Below, one piece after another: positions 29,996 to 42,606 of a DNA stretch of 64,000 nucleotides. The position numbers were made by a program, and so were the translations under genes. This DNA comes from Hermodice carunculata. Lineage: Eukaryota; Annelida; Polychaeta; Eunicida; Amphinomidae. The notes under the pieces were generated by a model. It had not been told where the DNA came from. It made no database searches and saw nothing but the letters and a program-made list of their open reading frames with translations. Position 1 is the stretch's first letter, and each line of letters opens with the position of its first letter. The stretch covers positions 14,850,917 to 14,914,916 of the forward strand of contig OZ026625.1 of assembly GCA_964020975.1 (NCBI GenBank), given 5' to 3'.

Positions 29996-31669
29996 AACTT
30001 GCCCAACCGATTTCTCCCCTTTTACAACAGTCAAGTCGGGTTCCTTTGTAAAATGAAAATTGTTCTTGTTTGTTTTGAGTCACAAATTGCGATGCAACAC
30101 ATTAACATATTACTTAAGTCCATGGCCACTCATTGAAATGCTGGTAGACAACGTTCAAAGCACCCATTTGCGACTTGCCTGTTAATTGAAAAATGAAATC
30201 AGCCTGTTTATATATAAGAGTGTTAAAACTGGCTAACATACAAAAACACTTTAGGCAAAACTAGCCCCTAAAAACTTATTTTACAATTAAAACCTAATTT
30301 ACATAAATCAGCCAACGTGACGAAACATACAAGAGCAAAAGGAAAAAATCAACAAATAGGAAAAATGCAATTTCCTCACCATGTACTGATGCAAGCATCT
30401 CATGCTTTAAAGGGTGTTGAATTACATAACGATAATTTGCGCAAATCCTGGTATGTAAAGCATAGAGATGCAAATGCACGTGTGTGTGCTTGTGTGGGTG
30501 TAGTGTACTACGAAACCTTTCCCACAGATGTTTTTATTTACACAGGATGTTTCTTTGGAAAATTTATTATTTTGAAAAGCTCATGCTAACTATTATCTAC
30601 AAGACTGCCTCTTGACGAATTGTTAAAAGTCAATAGACCCGATCAACAACTCCAACTACTTTGGCCATTGGCGTCAATGCTTTGGCTTTGGCCGATTGCT
30701 GAAGAAGTTGGATGACCGCACCAGATTGTAGGTCTGTTGTGAATTTAACATGATGCAGTCTTAAAGTATAATTTATAAAAGATGACTAATTACGTCCTGA
30801 AAATTACAAAATAGCCACAAAAATGTGCCCATTCAAATTGACCGGCATTGTTGGGACTTCTGTGTGAAAATATAGCAATATTGTCAATGCAGACCTCATG
30901 TAAAGTGATAAAAAGGTTTCCTGAAATTTGTGAGCTATTCTGTCGATTACATGCCACAACGTTTTTTGGGGGGGAGGGGGAGGGGGTGCACTGAACAAAG
31001 TAGGTTTAAGCTTTCCAAAGATAAAATATGTGGCACTGATGCCAATGCAAAATATAGTGAAAATAAAAAAAAATAACCAAAACTGGTGGTATGCAAGGTC
31101 AAGGCACTGCTGCAACTGAATTGGAATCAAAACTGAAGTCATTTGTTCATGATGACGTTTATATTGTTTTCCCTTTCCCATGGTGAAACACAACAGATTG
31201 GCAAGGACGTATTTAGAAATAAAGAAACAGAATTGCAAGGCGTGATGATTTACTGACGGATACATCCCCACTATCAAGGCAACAACGCTTTGGTGTATAC
31301 AGTCCACTTTACCAAGATTTTTGTCATGTACTGCCACTGTATGAATTTGTCAGAAGTACACAGATAAACTTTGCAAACATTTAAATGAACACAATATTTA
31401 ACAAATGATGCGAGTATGTTGATAGAGGGGAAGCGTTACTGACTCTTTACTTTGAACTGTCTCATTTCTAAGGCGCACTCTATATTGTGATCACGACTAA
31501 TCAAGCAGCACATGAAATTTGTATGTCACTACTCTCTTCCGTACATTTTAAAGTTGTGTTGATATTGTGGGATGCTAATGGTAGAAATTTGGACGAAATA
31601 GATACAGGGAGGGTACATTCTGGTAGTGAAAATGATGATGCCACTGCTGCTGTACAAGTGGTGAATATG
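29996..31669. other. non-coding stretch
   Basis: The longest open frame in this part (30804-31337 minus, 177 codons) has no recognisable domain, encodes a C-run-derived proline tract and overlaps repeat-like sequence. I treat it as chance. A G-rich tract lies at 30967-30985. Confidence 0.4.
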
Positions 31670-31807
31670 TCATTCCTCATTAACTCGTCGTTCCAGTCCA
31701 TTTTTCACATCTGTATCCCGGATTCTATCCATGGAAGAGGAACCAAGTGGAAAAAACTCATACAACTCTGACTGTGTATGGTAGTTTTCTCTGAATTCTT
31801 CCGTTTC
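31670..31807 (-). other. exon-like sequence, copy 1 of an inverted pair
   Basis: Read on the minus strand, the frame is open: E-T-E-E, FRENYHTQSELYEFFP, LGSSSMDRIRDTDVK, NGLERRVNEE, stop. The same protein string is recognisable on the plus strand at 33050-33143, and similarity at base level starts just after an AG in both copies. That would suit an exon starting at a splice acceptor. I do not recognise the protein family. It could instead be a piece of an unknown element with coding potential. The start of the frame at 31855 is arbitrary because the true exon boundary is unknown. Confidence 0.4.
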
Positions 31808-33049
31808 CTCCACTTTACAAGTAGATAGGAAAATATACGCCAGCATCTGTGTCACGGAGAGTGATTAAAAAAGGCTTTGTCTGTTTCGCAATCCATGTAA
31901 AAGATATGGATCTACAGTATAAGTAGGTCCTGTAAAACATACTTTCTAACAACTGACGTGACTACATTTGGCAATATTTTCTCATTTCTTTTAAGGGATT
32001 GATATCGACAAGAGGAACATAAAAGCATGTACTTAAAATAAGAAAACTTGCATCTAATTTTTTAAAAATAATTTTAATACATATGAAAAATGGAAAAAAT
32101 GAAATGAAACACCTGGAAAATGTGGCTATGTCGAAAGAGGACATAAAAAACAGGTAATAGACAACAAGTTGGTGCAGACTTTCTACGATCTACAATAATG
32201 TGATTATATTTGCGGGTCCCTTTGGCAACCGAGGTTACTCTGATAGAATTGAACTTACATTTGTAAACTAGTATCACTAGCAAAATCTTAATGAGCTTCT
32301 TTTGATATTTATTTCAAGCAATCTGCACCTTCTCATACTATGTCCTGGAAATGCAGGAGTGTACATCTTGAAGTGATATTCATTGCTTTGACATTTCAGG
32401 CTTCCACCACACCTGCTCCTAATTTTTATGCACTTGTTTATTTTGAGTGATTTATTTTCTGTCACAACAGTTACTTAACATCTTTTTGTGACTTCCAAAA
32501 CTCAGCACACTGCCGAATGTGAAATTGAATAGAAGAAAAGAACCACTGTGGGGTGATCTGAGCGAGCCTTTAGATTAAGTAAAGGAAGCTTTGTCTTCTA
32601 TGATACATTGTATTGAATAACCTTATCTGATGAAATATAATGCATTTGTATACAGGTATCTACAAGTGAGTTCTGGGGCACTTTTACATTCGTAATCAAA
32701 TGATATATCAATGTTTTAGCTATGTTCACACATTTGCAGTCGATTTGAAGTGCAAGATTTTGGAAACTAAATTTCTTGGAGATTTTCCTACCCATAAATG
32801 ACATAACCATAAAACCACTGGACGTTGTATTTTATTGTCCTTGAACGTTTTTGCTCAGTGTCAAACTAAAAAAAGTATTATGTGAAAACGGCCAAATGCT
32901 TCAAAAGTAGACAATGGCCCGTCCAGCAATTTTATATCTTTATGTGTTCAACAAGTGTTGCAGGATTTGTTGTCATTTATACGAATTTTGAGATGTTTAA
33001 TGTCTCTAAACTATTGGTTGGATATACGTTTAATTTTTTTGCAATACAG
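31808..33049. other. spacer between the two inverted exon-like copies
   Basis: About 1.24 kb of AT-rich DNA with no recognisable coding region or further symmetry. Confidence 0.4.
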
Positions 33050-33143
33050 GAAACCGAAGGACTCAGAGAAAACTACCATGCATAGTCAGAGTTGTAGGAG
33101 TTTTTTTCCATTTGGCTCCTCTTCCATGGATAGAATCCGGCGG
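33050..33143 (+). pseudogene. exon-like sequence, copy 2, degraded
   Basis: It follows TTTTTTTGCAATACAG, a good splice acceptor. It aligns over about 95 bp (close to 90 percent by eye) with the reverse complement of 31712-31807. The string GSSSMDRIR is kept, but the shared frame holds two TAG stops (after NYHA and after SEL) and one extra T in a T-run before FGSSS. The right end runs straight into a (GA)n tract where copy 1 continues DTDVKNG. Confidence 0.5.

Positions 33144-33145
<2 letters not shown>

Positions 33146-33203
<58 letters not shown>
33146..33203. repeat. (GA)29 microsatellite
   Basis: Pure GA tract that replaces the right end of the degraded exon-like copy. Confidence 0.97.
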
Positions 33204-33206
<3 letters not shown>

Positions 33207-34371
33207 GTCACTTTCTCTCCAATACACAGGTACATACATGATTACCATGATTACAAGCAGGCTGGTTTTTAAGGTAGCCGGGGGAGATGATGATAAAAAG
33301 AAGTGTCGGCAGAGAGAAGTAACTATGAGAATTAACAAAAAGAACAAGGGTAGTGTTGCGATGAAGCATGGTGCCATGCAGGCATCTGTCCTATACCAAC
33401 AATCCCTCTCAGCATCCTTATGGTCAAGTTGCTAAGACCGAGCAACAGCATACCTCAAGCGGCACAATTGAGTCCATACAGAAGTACCAATCATGTACTT
33501 ATTCATTTCCGCTTACACTCTTAAGCATCTCCATCTTAAAGACAGAAACTTAATTACACTTTTTTAATGAACTTGTGATTAAAATGAGCTGACGATGCCT
33601 ATAGATCAGCTTTTTTTCTGGCGTGGCTGTAAAGCTTAATCCAGTGTAATGCAGGATACATGGGTGGTAAAGCATTTCATAAGAACTGTGTTGCAAAAGA
33701 CAGTTGCAGTACAAATACACAATTAGAATGAAATCATTATGACATAACTTATTCCCAGGGCTTGTTTTTTGAGATTTGCTGTGACATGGCAGTGAAGTTA
33801 CTTATGCCCACGGCTTTACATAACAGGCAATCAACAATCAAGCATCAAAAGATATTAGATCTAGTCCAATTATGTCACAATTACAAAACCTGGTAACTGA
33901 ACCTTTCCCCTTAAACTGGCTGAAACTGGTTGCTAATCAAACATGGTCTGCTTTAGAATTTTACCTAATATAAAAGAGTACGGAAAAAAAGAAAAACTGA
34001 AATAAAAATGGGGCGTGGAATCTATCAAGATTACTGCCCCAGGTCAACAGGTTCCCCAGTGGGTTGGCCACTTAGTGCCTTAACCATACCAAGCAAAGCT
34101 TCTGTTTTTGTCGAACAAAAAAAGGAGGGACATTCTTAAATTATGACAAAACTTACAACAGAGTTGGGTTGCAATCAGTAAATATTTGCAGCTACCCCTA
34201 TATAGTTGGTGGACCCAGCATGCAGATAATAAAATTTAATAATTTCGTTATGAAATTCTATAAACTTAAATTAACAAGATTGTGTGTACCCCAGCCATGC
34301 TGTGGTGAAGAGCTGTAATGCATGTAACCAATTCTGTGAGACCTAATGTTTAAAGTGTCCTCTTGCTGTAG
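33204..34371. other. non-coding stretch
   Basis: Nothing recognised on either strand. Confidence 0.4.
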
Positions 34372-34507
34372 TTCGTGAGGTCACAGCGAGGACAGGTGCA
34401 GACATACAGGCATGTTTCCCACGGACGTACGTGTTGAACACAATTACTCTGTGGGAAGTGTCTGCTGCCAGTCTGCCATGGCCATCTGACCAGTCCGAGA
34501 GCATCAT
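34372..34507 (+). other. possible 136-bp internal exon, function unknown
   Basis: A pyrimidine-rich acceptor (GTCCTCTTGCTGTAG) and a GTAAGA donor flank a block that is open only in the third frame. That frame gives 44 codons beginning REVTARTGADIQACFPRTYV and including LWEVSAASLPWPSDQ, with no stop and normal-looking composition. The local GC content is higher than the surroundings. I do not recognise a family. No partner exon was found nearby, and repeat B copy 2 begins 255 bp downstream. Confidence 0.3.
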
Positions 34508-34761
34508 GTAAGAATCCACACAAGGTTAGTACTTAATTCCACAATTGTGTCAGGATTCACGAGAATAATGCCTGAAAACTTGGAATGAAAATTTGGCAAT
34601 TGACAGGGGGATCATCATTGATGCACATGTCAATCATGGATGTGAAGACCCTTGCAGAATATTGTGGATTTAGAGCAGACGTTCTGTACTAAAACACGCC
34701 AGTGAGATACAGAATAGTGATTCACACGTTGGCATGAAGAAAATTAAATTATGTATTATTT

Positions 34762-35083
34762 GTATATTTATTTATTATCATGTGGGTTGTCTTTGCTGAG
34801 TATTGAGCTTAGACAAGGAGCCACTACACAGAGAGACATGTGCAGGTACAGGCTCCGTTATATGTTTTGAGTAGTAACCCGCTGAGGAACCTTCAATTTA
34901 TTTGGGCTAATACAGCCAATGTATAAATTATACAGAGGAACATGTGCAATATGGACAATAGCACTTCCATGTGTATATAGGTAAGATTGTGACAGGTTAG
35001 CTTATGAAGAGTAGAGTTCAGACTGCGGAATAGAGTGGGGACTACAGTGAAGTAGTACTGGACAAAAAGACACAAATTCTATT
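34762..35083 (-). repeat. dispersed repeat family B, copy 2
   Basis: The reverse complement aligns with 19233-19557 from TTTGTGTCTTTTTG at the 35080 end to CAACCCACATGATAATAAATA near 34770. Similarity drops outside these limits on both sides. Confidence 0.75.
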
Positions 35084-36227
35084 ATGGTATTTCATGAAGT
35101 TTGAAGTATTGAAGGTCAAGGTGAGGTCATTCCGTTCAACTTGAGGCAGTTCCTGAGAAAATTGACGTCTAAACACAGCAAGTGTAAACACATAACAATG
35201 CACATACACAGTCAGACACACAGAGTTTATCACTTAAACATCAGCTGATTTCCTGTTTATGTATTGAATAGTATTTGACAACATATTGGGCTATTGTTTA
35301 ATTTACACGTAAATAGTTGCAGTCAGAATAAAAAGGAAAGGAAACCGAGAGGCTCTGAGACACATGTTATATTGAAAGACAAAAACTGAATGAATTTTTA
35401 GTGCCTTGATATTTTACTTCAGTGTGCAATATTTCAACCATGATTTACTCTAGTGGAAACTAGACATACCTTTAATGCCAGTAACGACTGAAGGGTCCGC
35501 CATTTGGTCAAATTAGGTCATGGTGACATCAAAATCTTATCAGTTCATCCTATCAGGTAAGGTAAGCATATTGCCAAATATCAGCAAAAGGCATTCTATT
35601 CATATCATGGTAATGAGAATGTGCACAACCCGAAACATAAAGACCCCCCCCCCGCCCCCCATGCAACGAACCTTTAAGAAAGAGCATTTTACTTCAGTGT
35701 GATTGCTACATAGAATATTACTTGGATATACTTAAGATTTTATTTGATATTTCACTATTTCACTTCAGTTTGGAAAAGATTATCAGTTTCTTTTACTTTA
35801 CAATTGAGTGTGTATACCGTTACACTTCAGTGTGTACATTGCACGTGACTGTGTATGTGATACTTCAGTATGATCGAAGTTTCACTTCAGTGTATTTCTC
35901 TTACTTTATACTTGAGTTACTTACTTCACTGACTTGTATTGAAGATCAAAATACACAAGAATCATGGCTACATTGTACATTAATGAGTTTGACTTCACAG
36001 AATTTGTAAGCTACAGTGGCATTGGAAAGAGAACTGGTAATCCACTAATAAGAAAGCAAGAAGAACTAGGAGCTTTCACAGAAAACAACTCAACTTCCTT
36101 CAATTAAAAGATGTTAAGCATTTCACAGCAATACAAAAGTTGTACATTAGTGGAAAGATTGATTGGCATTTAGGCCATGGGATAAGCCGATGGAAGCCGT
36201 GGTTAAAGGCAATCAAAGGCGGATAAA
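35084..36227. other. non-coding stretch with CTTCAGTGT-like words
   Basis: ACTTCAGTGTG and close variants occur at about 35413, 35691, 35761, 35823, 35864 and 35884. The spacing is irregular, so this is not a clean tandem array. No gene recognised. Confidence 0.35.
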
Positions 36228-38397
36228 ATGCATGATGGACCAACAAAACAAGAAGTTCCTAGATGTGAGAGCTTCATAATATTAAAAAGGTCAGGTATTG
36301 GCAAACAATTTGATGAAGTCAATGCCAAGCTGTCGAAGGTCCCCTACTTAGCTAATAGCTTGGAGGTAAGGGTGGAGTCAGATGATGATTTTGGTACTAC
36401 ACATCACTCTGGTAAATTTTTGGGAGTTATTGCGAATACAATCCATCAACGGGCTTCGAGGGGTGCATATCAGAATTGGTTACAGAAATTTAAGAAGGGG
36501 AAGTCAGATAAACCTGAAGAAAGGCCCCAACCAGGAAAAAGTACACGAAAAAAAAGATGATGACCAGGCAAGATGTCAAGGACTAACATTACCCAGGCCA
36601 TAAACGTTTGATGAAGAGCTCGATTGGCGTCCATTCTTTATGCAATTTGAAAGGAGTTTAAGGACGTTTAAGTGGAATTAGGCATAAAGTTGGATCGGTT
36701 GGCTGAGTCCTTGACAGACAAAGCCTTGACATATTATAGCACTCTTTACGAGTCAGTGAGAGAGCACTACATGAAGCTCACTGTCAAAATGGAAAACATA
36801 GAAAAGGTTAAACTCAAGAGGACTGCAATAGAAGGAACCATAATAGCAGAGAAGGTGAAAGAAGTATCTTTAAGTTCTGGGAATAGGTCCTACAGATGGG
36901 ACATGTATGTGGCTCCCATCATAGACCAGTTCATCCTAGGAAGAGACTTTTTAGATGCTCACAAATGCGAGATTAACTTTGATTTCTGCATGTTACAGAT
37001 TAACAATGAAATACTCTAGGCAGTTATGAAGTATAGTGGAAATGAAACAAGCAGCGTTTCTAAAATCGCACTTTAGCGAAGAGCCTTGTAGTTCCACCAC
37101 ACAGCATCATTCAGGCTAAAGGTGCTTCATGTTTGAGTGCTGATCAAGAATATATTGTTATACCAACAGGATGGCATTTTGGTCTGCTGTTCCCTTCAAT
37201 GCTGGTCAAAGGTCAACCAAATATGGTAGTTTCCATTATGAATTTGACGGAGAAGTTAGTCACTTTGAAGGCAGGGCATTTAGTTCGGAACGCTATGTTG
37301 TCTGATGGTGTAATTATGACAGAGGTTTAAGGAGATAATTTGTCAAATGTGTGTGATACAAGTGTGAATTCTTCATATGTTCAAATGGTGGACGTTCCTG
37401 ACATCTAACATATTAGAGGTCAATCAAAAAGTATAATAAAGTAAACTGAATGTTCTGACATCTTACATGCCCCAAAAGACAAAGTTCCATCATACAAGAG
37501 GATGACAGGTGCCACTTCAGTGCTCGAATTAAGGTGGCGGCCATATTTCGACCGCGCGTATAGAACTAACGACTTAAACCCCCTATAACTTTTTCGTTTT
37601 TGCCATTTCACCCATAAAATTATACCTTATTTTAATGGTACAGATGTCTAGATTTGAAAGAACCACGTTTTGTATAAATGTGACGACTTTTGACGGTGTC
37701 TTGAGTAATTTTCCAAGAGGGTATCAGATCGCATTTTTTGCCGCACCCACTGGAAAAATATTCGACAATTCAGGCTTAAAACTATGCAGGATTAAAGTAC
37801 TGCCGAATACGCAGGAACCGTTCTTACCGTTCATGAAATGAATGCGTATTGAAAATGTTGAATTCTTTCATCGCCATCATAAAGTCTTACAGTTCTGTCC
37901 CTTTTAGCGCTTCAAAAGTCACGGAAGGAACAGTTAGAAAGGAAAATGCCAGGTACGGTTCCAAGCTTAGGTAGTTACCTTCCAAAATCTGTTCATTTTG
38001 ATAGGATAAACCTACTGGGTTTTTTTTAAATGTTGTTTACAAAATGGATTGATCTTACGAAAATTGCTTTCTGAGTAAATCGCAATGAAAGGTAGAATGG
38101 CCCGTTTTCGTACATGATTGTCTATGGCGGGAATACGGGTTGTTTTCTCCGGCTCAACTTTGTAGTACACATGCAAACCTCACATTTGATGTATTGCACG
38201 TAAACTGTATTGATGTTTTCTGCGTTAAAAAGCATGTTTTAAAACTCAAAGACTCCAAAGGCAGCCACACTGTTGGTTTTACCTGGCTGGTTTCCCATGC
38301 CGCTAACTGACTTCAAACAGGAATTGTAGGTGGATTAATCACGTGACCTGACGTGTGATAACCTTGACCCTAACAGCCAGAGTTTACATATGGCGGC

Positions 38398-38520
38398 TGT
38401 AAGTGAAGACGGCGTGCATTTCAAATGTTTTTTTACGGAGAAGTTAGCTCGATCCTTCTCCGTCATACCTGAGCCAGAGACAGAAGGACAAAAGTTATCA
38501 ATGAAATAGCGATGAGAATA
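38398..38520 (+). other. 40-codon open frame in the TIR element, probably not a gene
   Basis: An ATGGCGGCTG start, resembling a translation start in GC-richer surroundings, opens a short frame (MAAVSEDGVHFKCFF...) that stops after 40 codons. Composition rises locally in GC. It may be a captured 5' exon or chance; no family is recognised. Confidence 0.15.
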
Positions 38521-41500
38521 GGCACTCTTATCATAATTTTGGGCCTATGGTATGTTAGCACATCCCTGATTTCCTGCATGTACATGAACGTACATGTAAA
38601 TCCAATCATGCTACATGCACCAAACAAACAAAAAGGTGTAAGTATTCTGAAGCTTGGTGACACACGTAAGACCTTCCTCCTCTTCATTTTTCTAATCATG
38701 ACAAAATTCTGCAGTATCCAACCTTTCATGTAAAATCAGTAGCTAAGTCACTAAATTTGGAAGGGATCGGCTGAGAAAATATCAGTTGGTCGATCTCTCC
38801 AATGCTAATTTTCCAGGGTGAGGCTTATATGCCTTGGTTTGACCAGATACATGTTTTAGCTCGGGAGGGGTGGGGGTGCTGTTTGTTGTTTTTGTAATTT
38901 TATAGCTTAATACTTCAACACATATTGTCAATATTGATAAATGTCAGCATAATAGCCAGCCAATGCAAGACTTTGGATTCGTCTGATTTTGGCAAAATTA
39001 TACGTTCTTATTGCTCACTCAATTAATCCCCCCTAAACCTACGTTTCATCTGGGTTAATTAAACTGCCCAAGCAATAAATGATAAGTTAAATGGTTGGCC
39101 GGCATGTACAGGCTTAAATCATGATTATAATATTCAGTTGTTTATATACTTGAAAAGGAAACAAAGAATAAAGCTTTACCAAGTTGTGTTATCTGGTTCG
39201 CAAGCTCTCTCTCCGTTACTTTTACACTCTCGGCAACCTGGCGTCGTCCTGCTTTTGATTCTCTCTTTGCTTTTGGTATAATTCTTTCCTACTTGACTCT
39301 CTAAAGTCTGAAAGCAGTGACTAGGGACCGTACGGTTTTTGTGTACAGTATATGAAATGACTAAGAAAGTAAGGTCCTTGCCCGCACTGTTTTATTACAC
39401 TATCTAATTGATGAACATATCAGGGGCCATTAATCCACCTTTGAGGTTGCTGCTGAAGGTAGAGTCGTATTATTGCTGAACACACAGACCCCACCACAGT
39501 GAAAAGTTTCAAAGAAATGTCTTACAAATGCCGGGAACCCATTAGTTTCAACATGATTTGCGACAAGTGTCCATTGTAAGGTTTAGACCACCACTGCAAT
39601 GTTTTCCTGGAATGTAGTCAACACACGAACCACGCAGACAACGAAGTGCCGCCTGATATGAAAGGAAATGTCATAACAGGGACTTGCATGTAACATTGCA
39701 TTTACTGAAATTCGCCGATCACCAATTGTGTTTACTCATCACGTAACAAAATTATAAGAACATCAGCAAGCTTTTATCATTTTAATACTAGTAGTATTAT
39801 CATTGCATGATGAATGATGATTTTCGGGTAATCCTCTGTTCGGCCGCCTTTGCTGTAATCTTCCGTGCCCCTCGATCATGCCGCCATTTTGACAAAGGGC
39901 GATCGTCAAAATGGATCGTGAAAAGTTATTTTATGTCAATCATAGACCACAAGATAAACAAAAAGAAGAGAGAATTTCTCGGTCGATAAAGGAGGGGTAC
40001 AAGTAAAATCTTTTCGTCTTCATATCATGTGGCATTGTCAATTCACTCAAGCGATGCCCCAAAGTCTCATTAGTCACAGTCGACCGTATTTCCGCGTTGT
40101 CAGGACCATAGGCAGCGGCCGAGTACTATCTAAACTTGGCGATCAATTAACATAAACAACAAACAGACCAAGCACGTGTAATTGACAGACCAAACTTGGT
40201 GATGTTTTTCTTCATTTTTCTCATATAAATTTTTTTAAAGTCATTTTTGGTGAGCACAAAGTTTAGATAATGGACTTCATGAAAATTGAAAAAAGCCATT
40301 TTTATGATGAGTCACCATATTGCCGATGTAGCCGAAATGTGGCCGCTACCTTAAGCGGTTTCGCATCGCATTTTGCGATATAAAATGTAGCCTTTTGCGA
40401 TCTGAAATGAAAAACACATAGCATTATCTGCGATTCAATTAATAGTTGAAACAAACACGCATTTTTTATTCTGCTGAAGAGGTTCTGTGGTCTTGTCTTG
40501 CCGTCATCTCTGGACTTCGTCTGCAAATAATTAAAGTCTCATGCAACGAGATCTCGTTGTAGCGAGGTTTTGTCATTTTCCCCAAGAGGGGTACTAGCCA
40601 TAACAAGATCGCATGGACAAGCGCCAAACCTGGTCAAACTGCAGTTTTACAGGTTGTTGTCGAAAATCCCCAATATCATATATTCACCTGCATGTAGAAT
40701 GTCATAATATCTGTAACTGTGCATATTTAATGTAAATAAAAAAAGCATGTGACGCTATGATAACAGTGTTGTGGTGGGGAAAAAAACAATACAGATTGCC
40801 GGTGGACCCGACCATAATCGGTTGTGGGCTTTATACTACAGACGGCAAATAAGATTTCCATCTCATCATTCGTTCCGTTGCTCTCAGAAGTCTCACACCT
40901 TGCTGTTCAGCTGCTGGGCCACTGTTTGCGACAATTTGTATGATATAACTGTGCAAAACTGCGCAAAAATAGGATGATTTAATTATCACGATTTCAATCT
41001 TTTTTCGTCGGCCCGCAATGCTGTTTACATCATTAGAATCCTTAGAACTTTGTCTATTTTAAGAAAAAGCTTTCCCATTGGCTGAAGCAAAAGTATTTTA
41101 GGGGAAACCCCTCCAAAACTGCTTTTATTTCAAACAATATGCATCACTATTTTAGTCAGAAACTACCGAAGACGATTCTACGGAATATTCTAGGTGAGTT
41201 TGGGGGCCGGAATCGATCACATGGTGTTCGCTGTCCAATCAAATGCGTCGTTTTCTACTGCTGTTTCAACTCGGGAGTTCTCGCTGCCATGTGTTGTGAA
41301 GTCTGGCTTGAAAGATGGGCGACATTTGCAAGAACACGATTGACGATTACGGACAATCTATTAGAGCAAGAAACAAAATTTAACGCTGTAAATTGGTCAG
41401 AATGATAACATACTACCAGTTTTTGCGTACAATAGAGCATAGGGTACAATTTTTCACGGAAAAAGAGTGAAACACGCCGGCCGCAGGTAAACATGGTTCG

Positions 41501-42549
41501 GGGGAAAATGCCACCGCACGCTGCCGCATGTGTTGATCATGTTGACAGTTTAAATTATCAGTGACTACGATAAAGTGTGTTACTATAGACTATTTACTAC
41601 AGCAACAAACAAACTCAACCACTTTAATTGTGACACACAATCGATATTTAGAAAAAAAATAAAAAGGAACCATCGTTCATAAAGCTAACCAAGGAAAATG
41701 CGCCGACCGGTACCCATGCAATTGTATTCACACAAGCTTGACCATTTGATAAATTCGTGTTTGGAATCTCCACATATCCACTTTGTTACGGTGCAGGGCA
41801 CGAGTTTTGTTAAAATTGACAAAGAAACCACATAGAAATCTATACAGGGTCGCGCTAATCAAAAGTTGAGATCATTTTGCATGAATTGCAAAAATAAAAA
41901 AAAATTACGGCACTTTTACGCCAGCATGTCGCATGTTAGGCCCACGCAACAAAATAAAAAAATTGCCCGGTCACTGGCTGTGCCGATCCCAAAAGTGCCC
42001 AGCGTGCTAAGTGTTAAATACTGTTTTTAGGTATTTTGACTTTACTTTATTGATCAGGGGGTGAGACTTTTATGCCAGGTTTGGACTGACGATCAGATTT
42101 TTGGTCTAAAAATATACCTTGCGACTTTTACGCCCGGGCGACTTTTATGTGGGTAAATACGGGTGTATATATATATTTTTTTTCTCAAACTGTTGGCCTT
42201 GGCAGCTAAATAATAGTCTATCTACTCTAGACTCTGCTGTAAATCTTCTACAGTGACTTTCCTTGTTGCTGTACTACTTAGTCCCAATCTGAGAGAAAAC
42301 GAAAGCTGTCTGGAGAGGATTAGGAATACATTTGTACATGTGCTTGTCTTTGGTCTGTTATTCTTACACGTTTGACGTAATATTTTCCAATCTTCATGTT
42401 GGAAGACAGTCTGTCAAACTGCAATAAAAATGAACAAAATTAAAAAGAATATGCATCAGCCACACAAATTTTATTTTTAAGTATTCCATCTTTGGCTTAA
42501 AACCCAACAATGAAGTTGTACTAAATTGTCCAGGTTTCATTGAGCTAAT

Positions 42550-42606
42550 ACCTGAAATGACCTTAAATAATGGCCAACCTGAAATGACCTTAAATAATGG
42601 CCAACC
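42550..42606. repeat. exact 27-bp tandem duplication
   Basis: A 27-bp unit beginning ACCTGAAATGACC occurs at 42550 and 42577, identical, plus 3 bases of a third copy. It lies 130 bp inside the right end of the TIR element. Confidence 0.93.

Noticed and set aside
30804-31337. Longest unassigned open frame, 177 codons on the minus strand
   Set aside because: It has no domain, its proline run comes from a C-tract, and its composition is that of AT-rich intergenic DNA. Length alone is not convincing in this composition.
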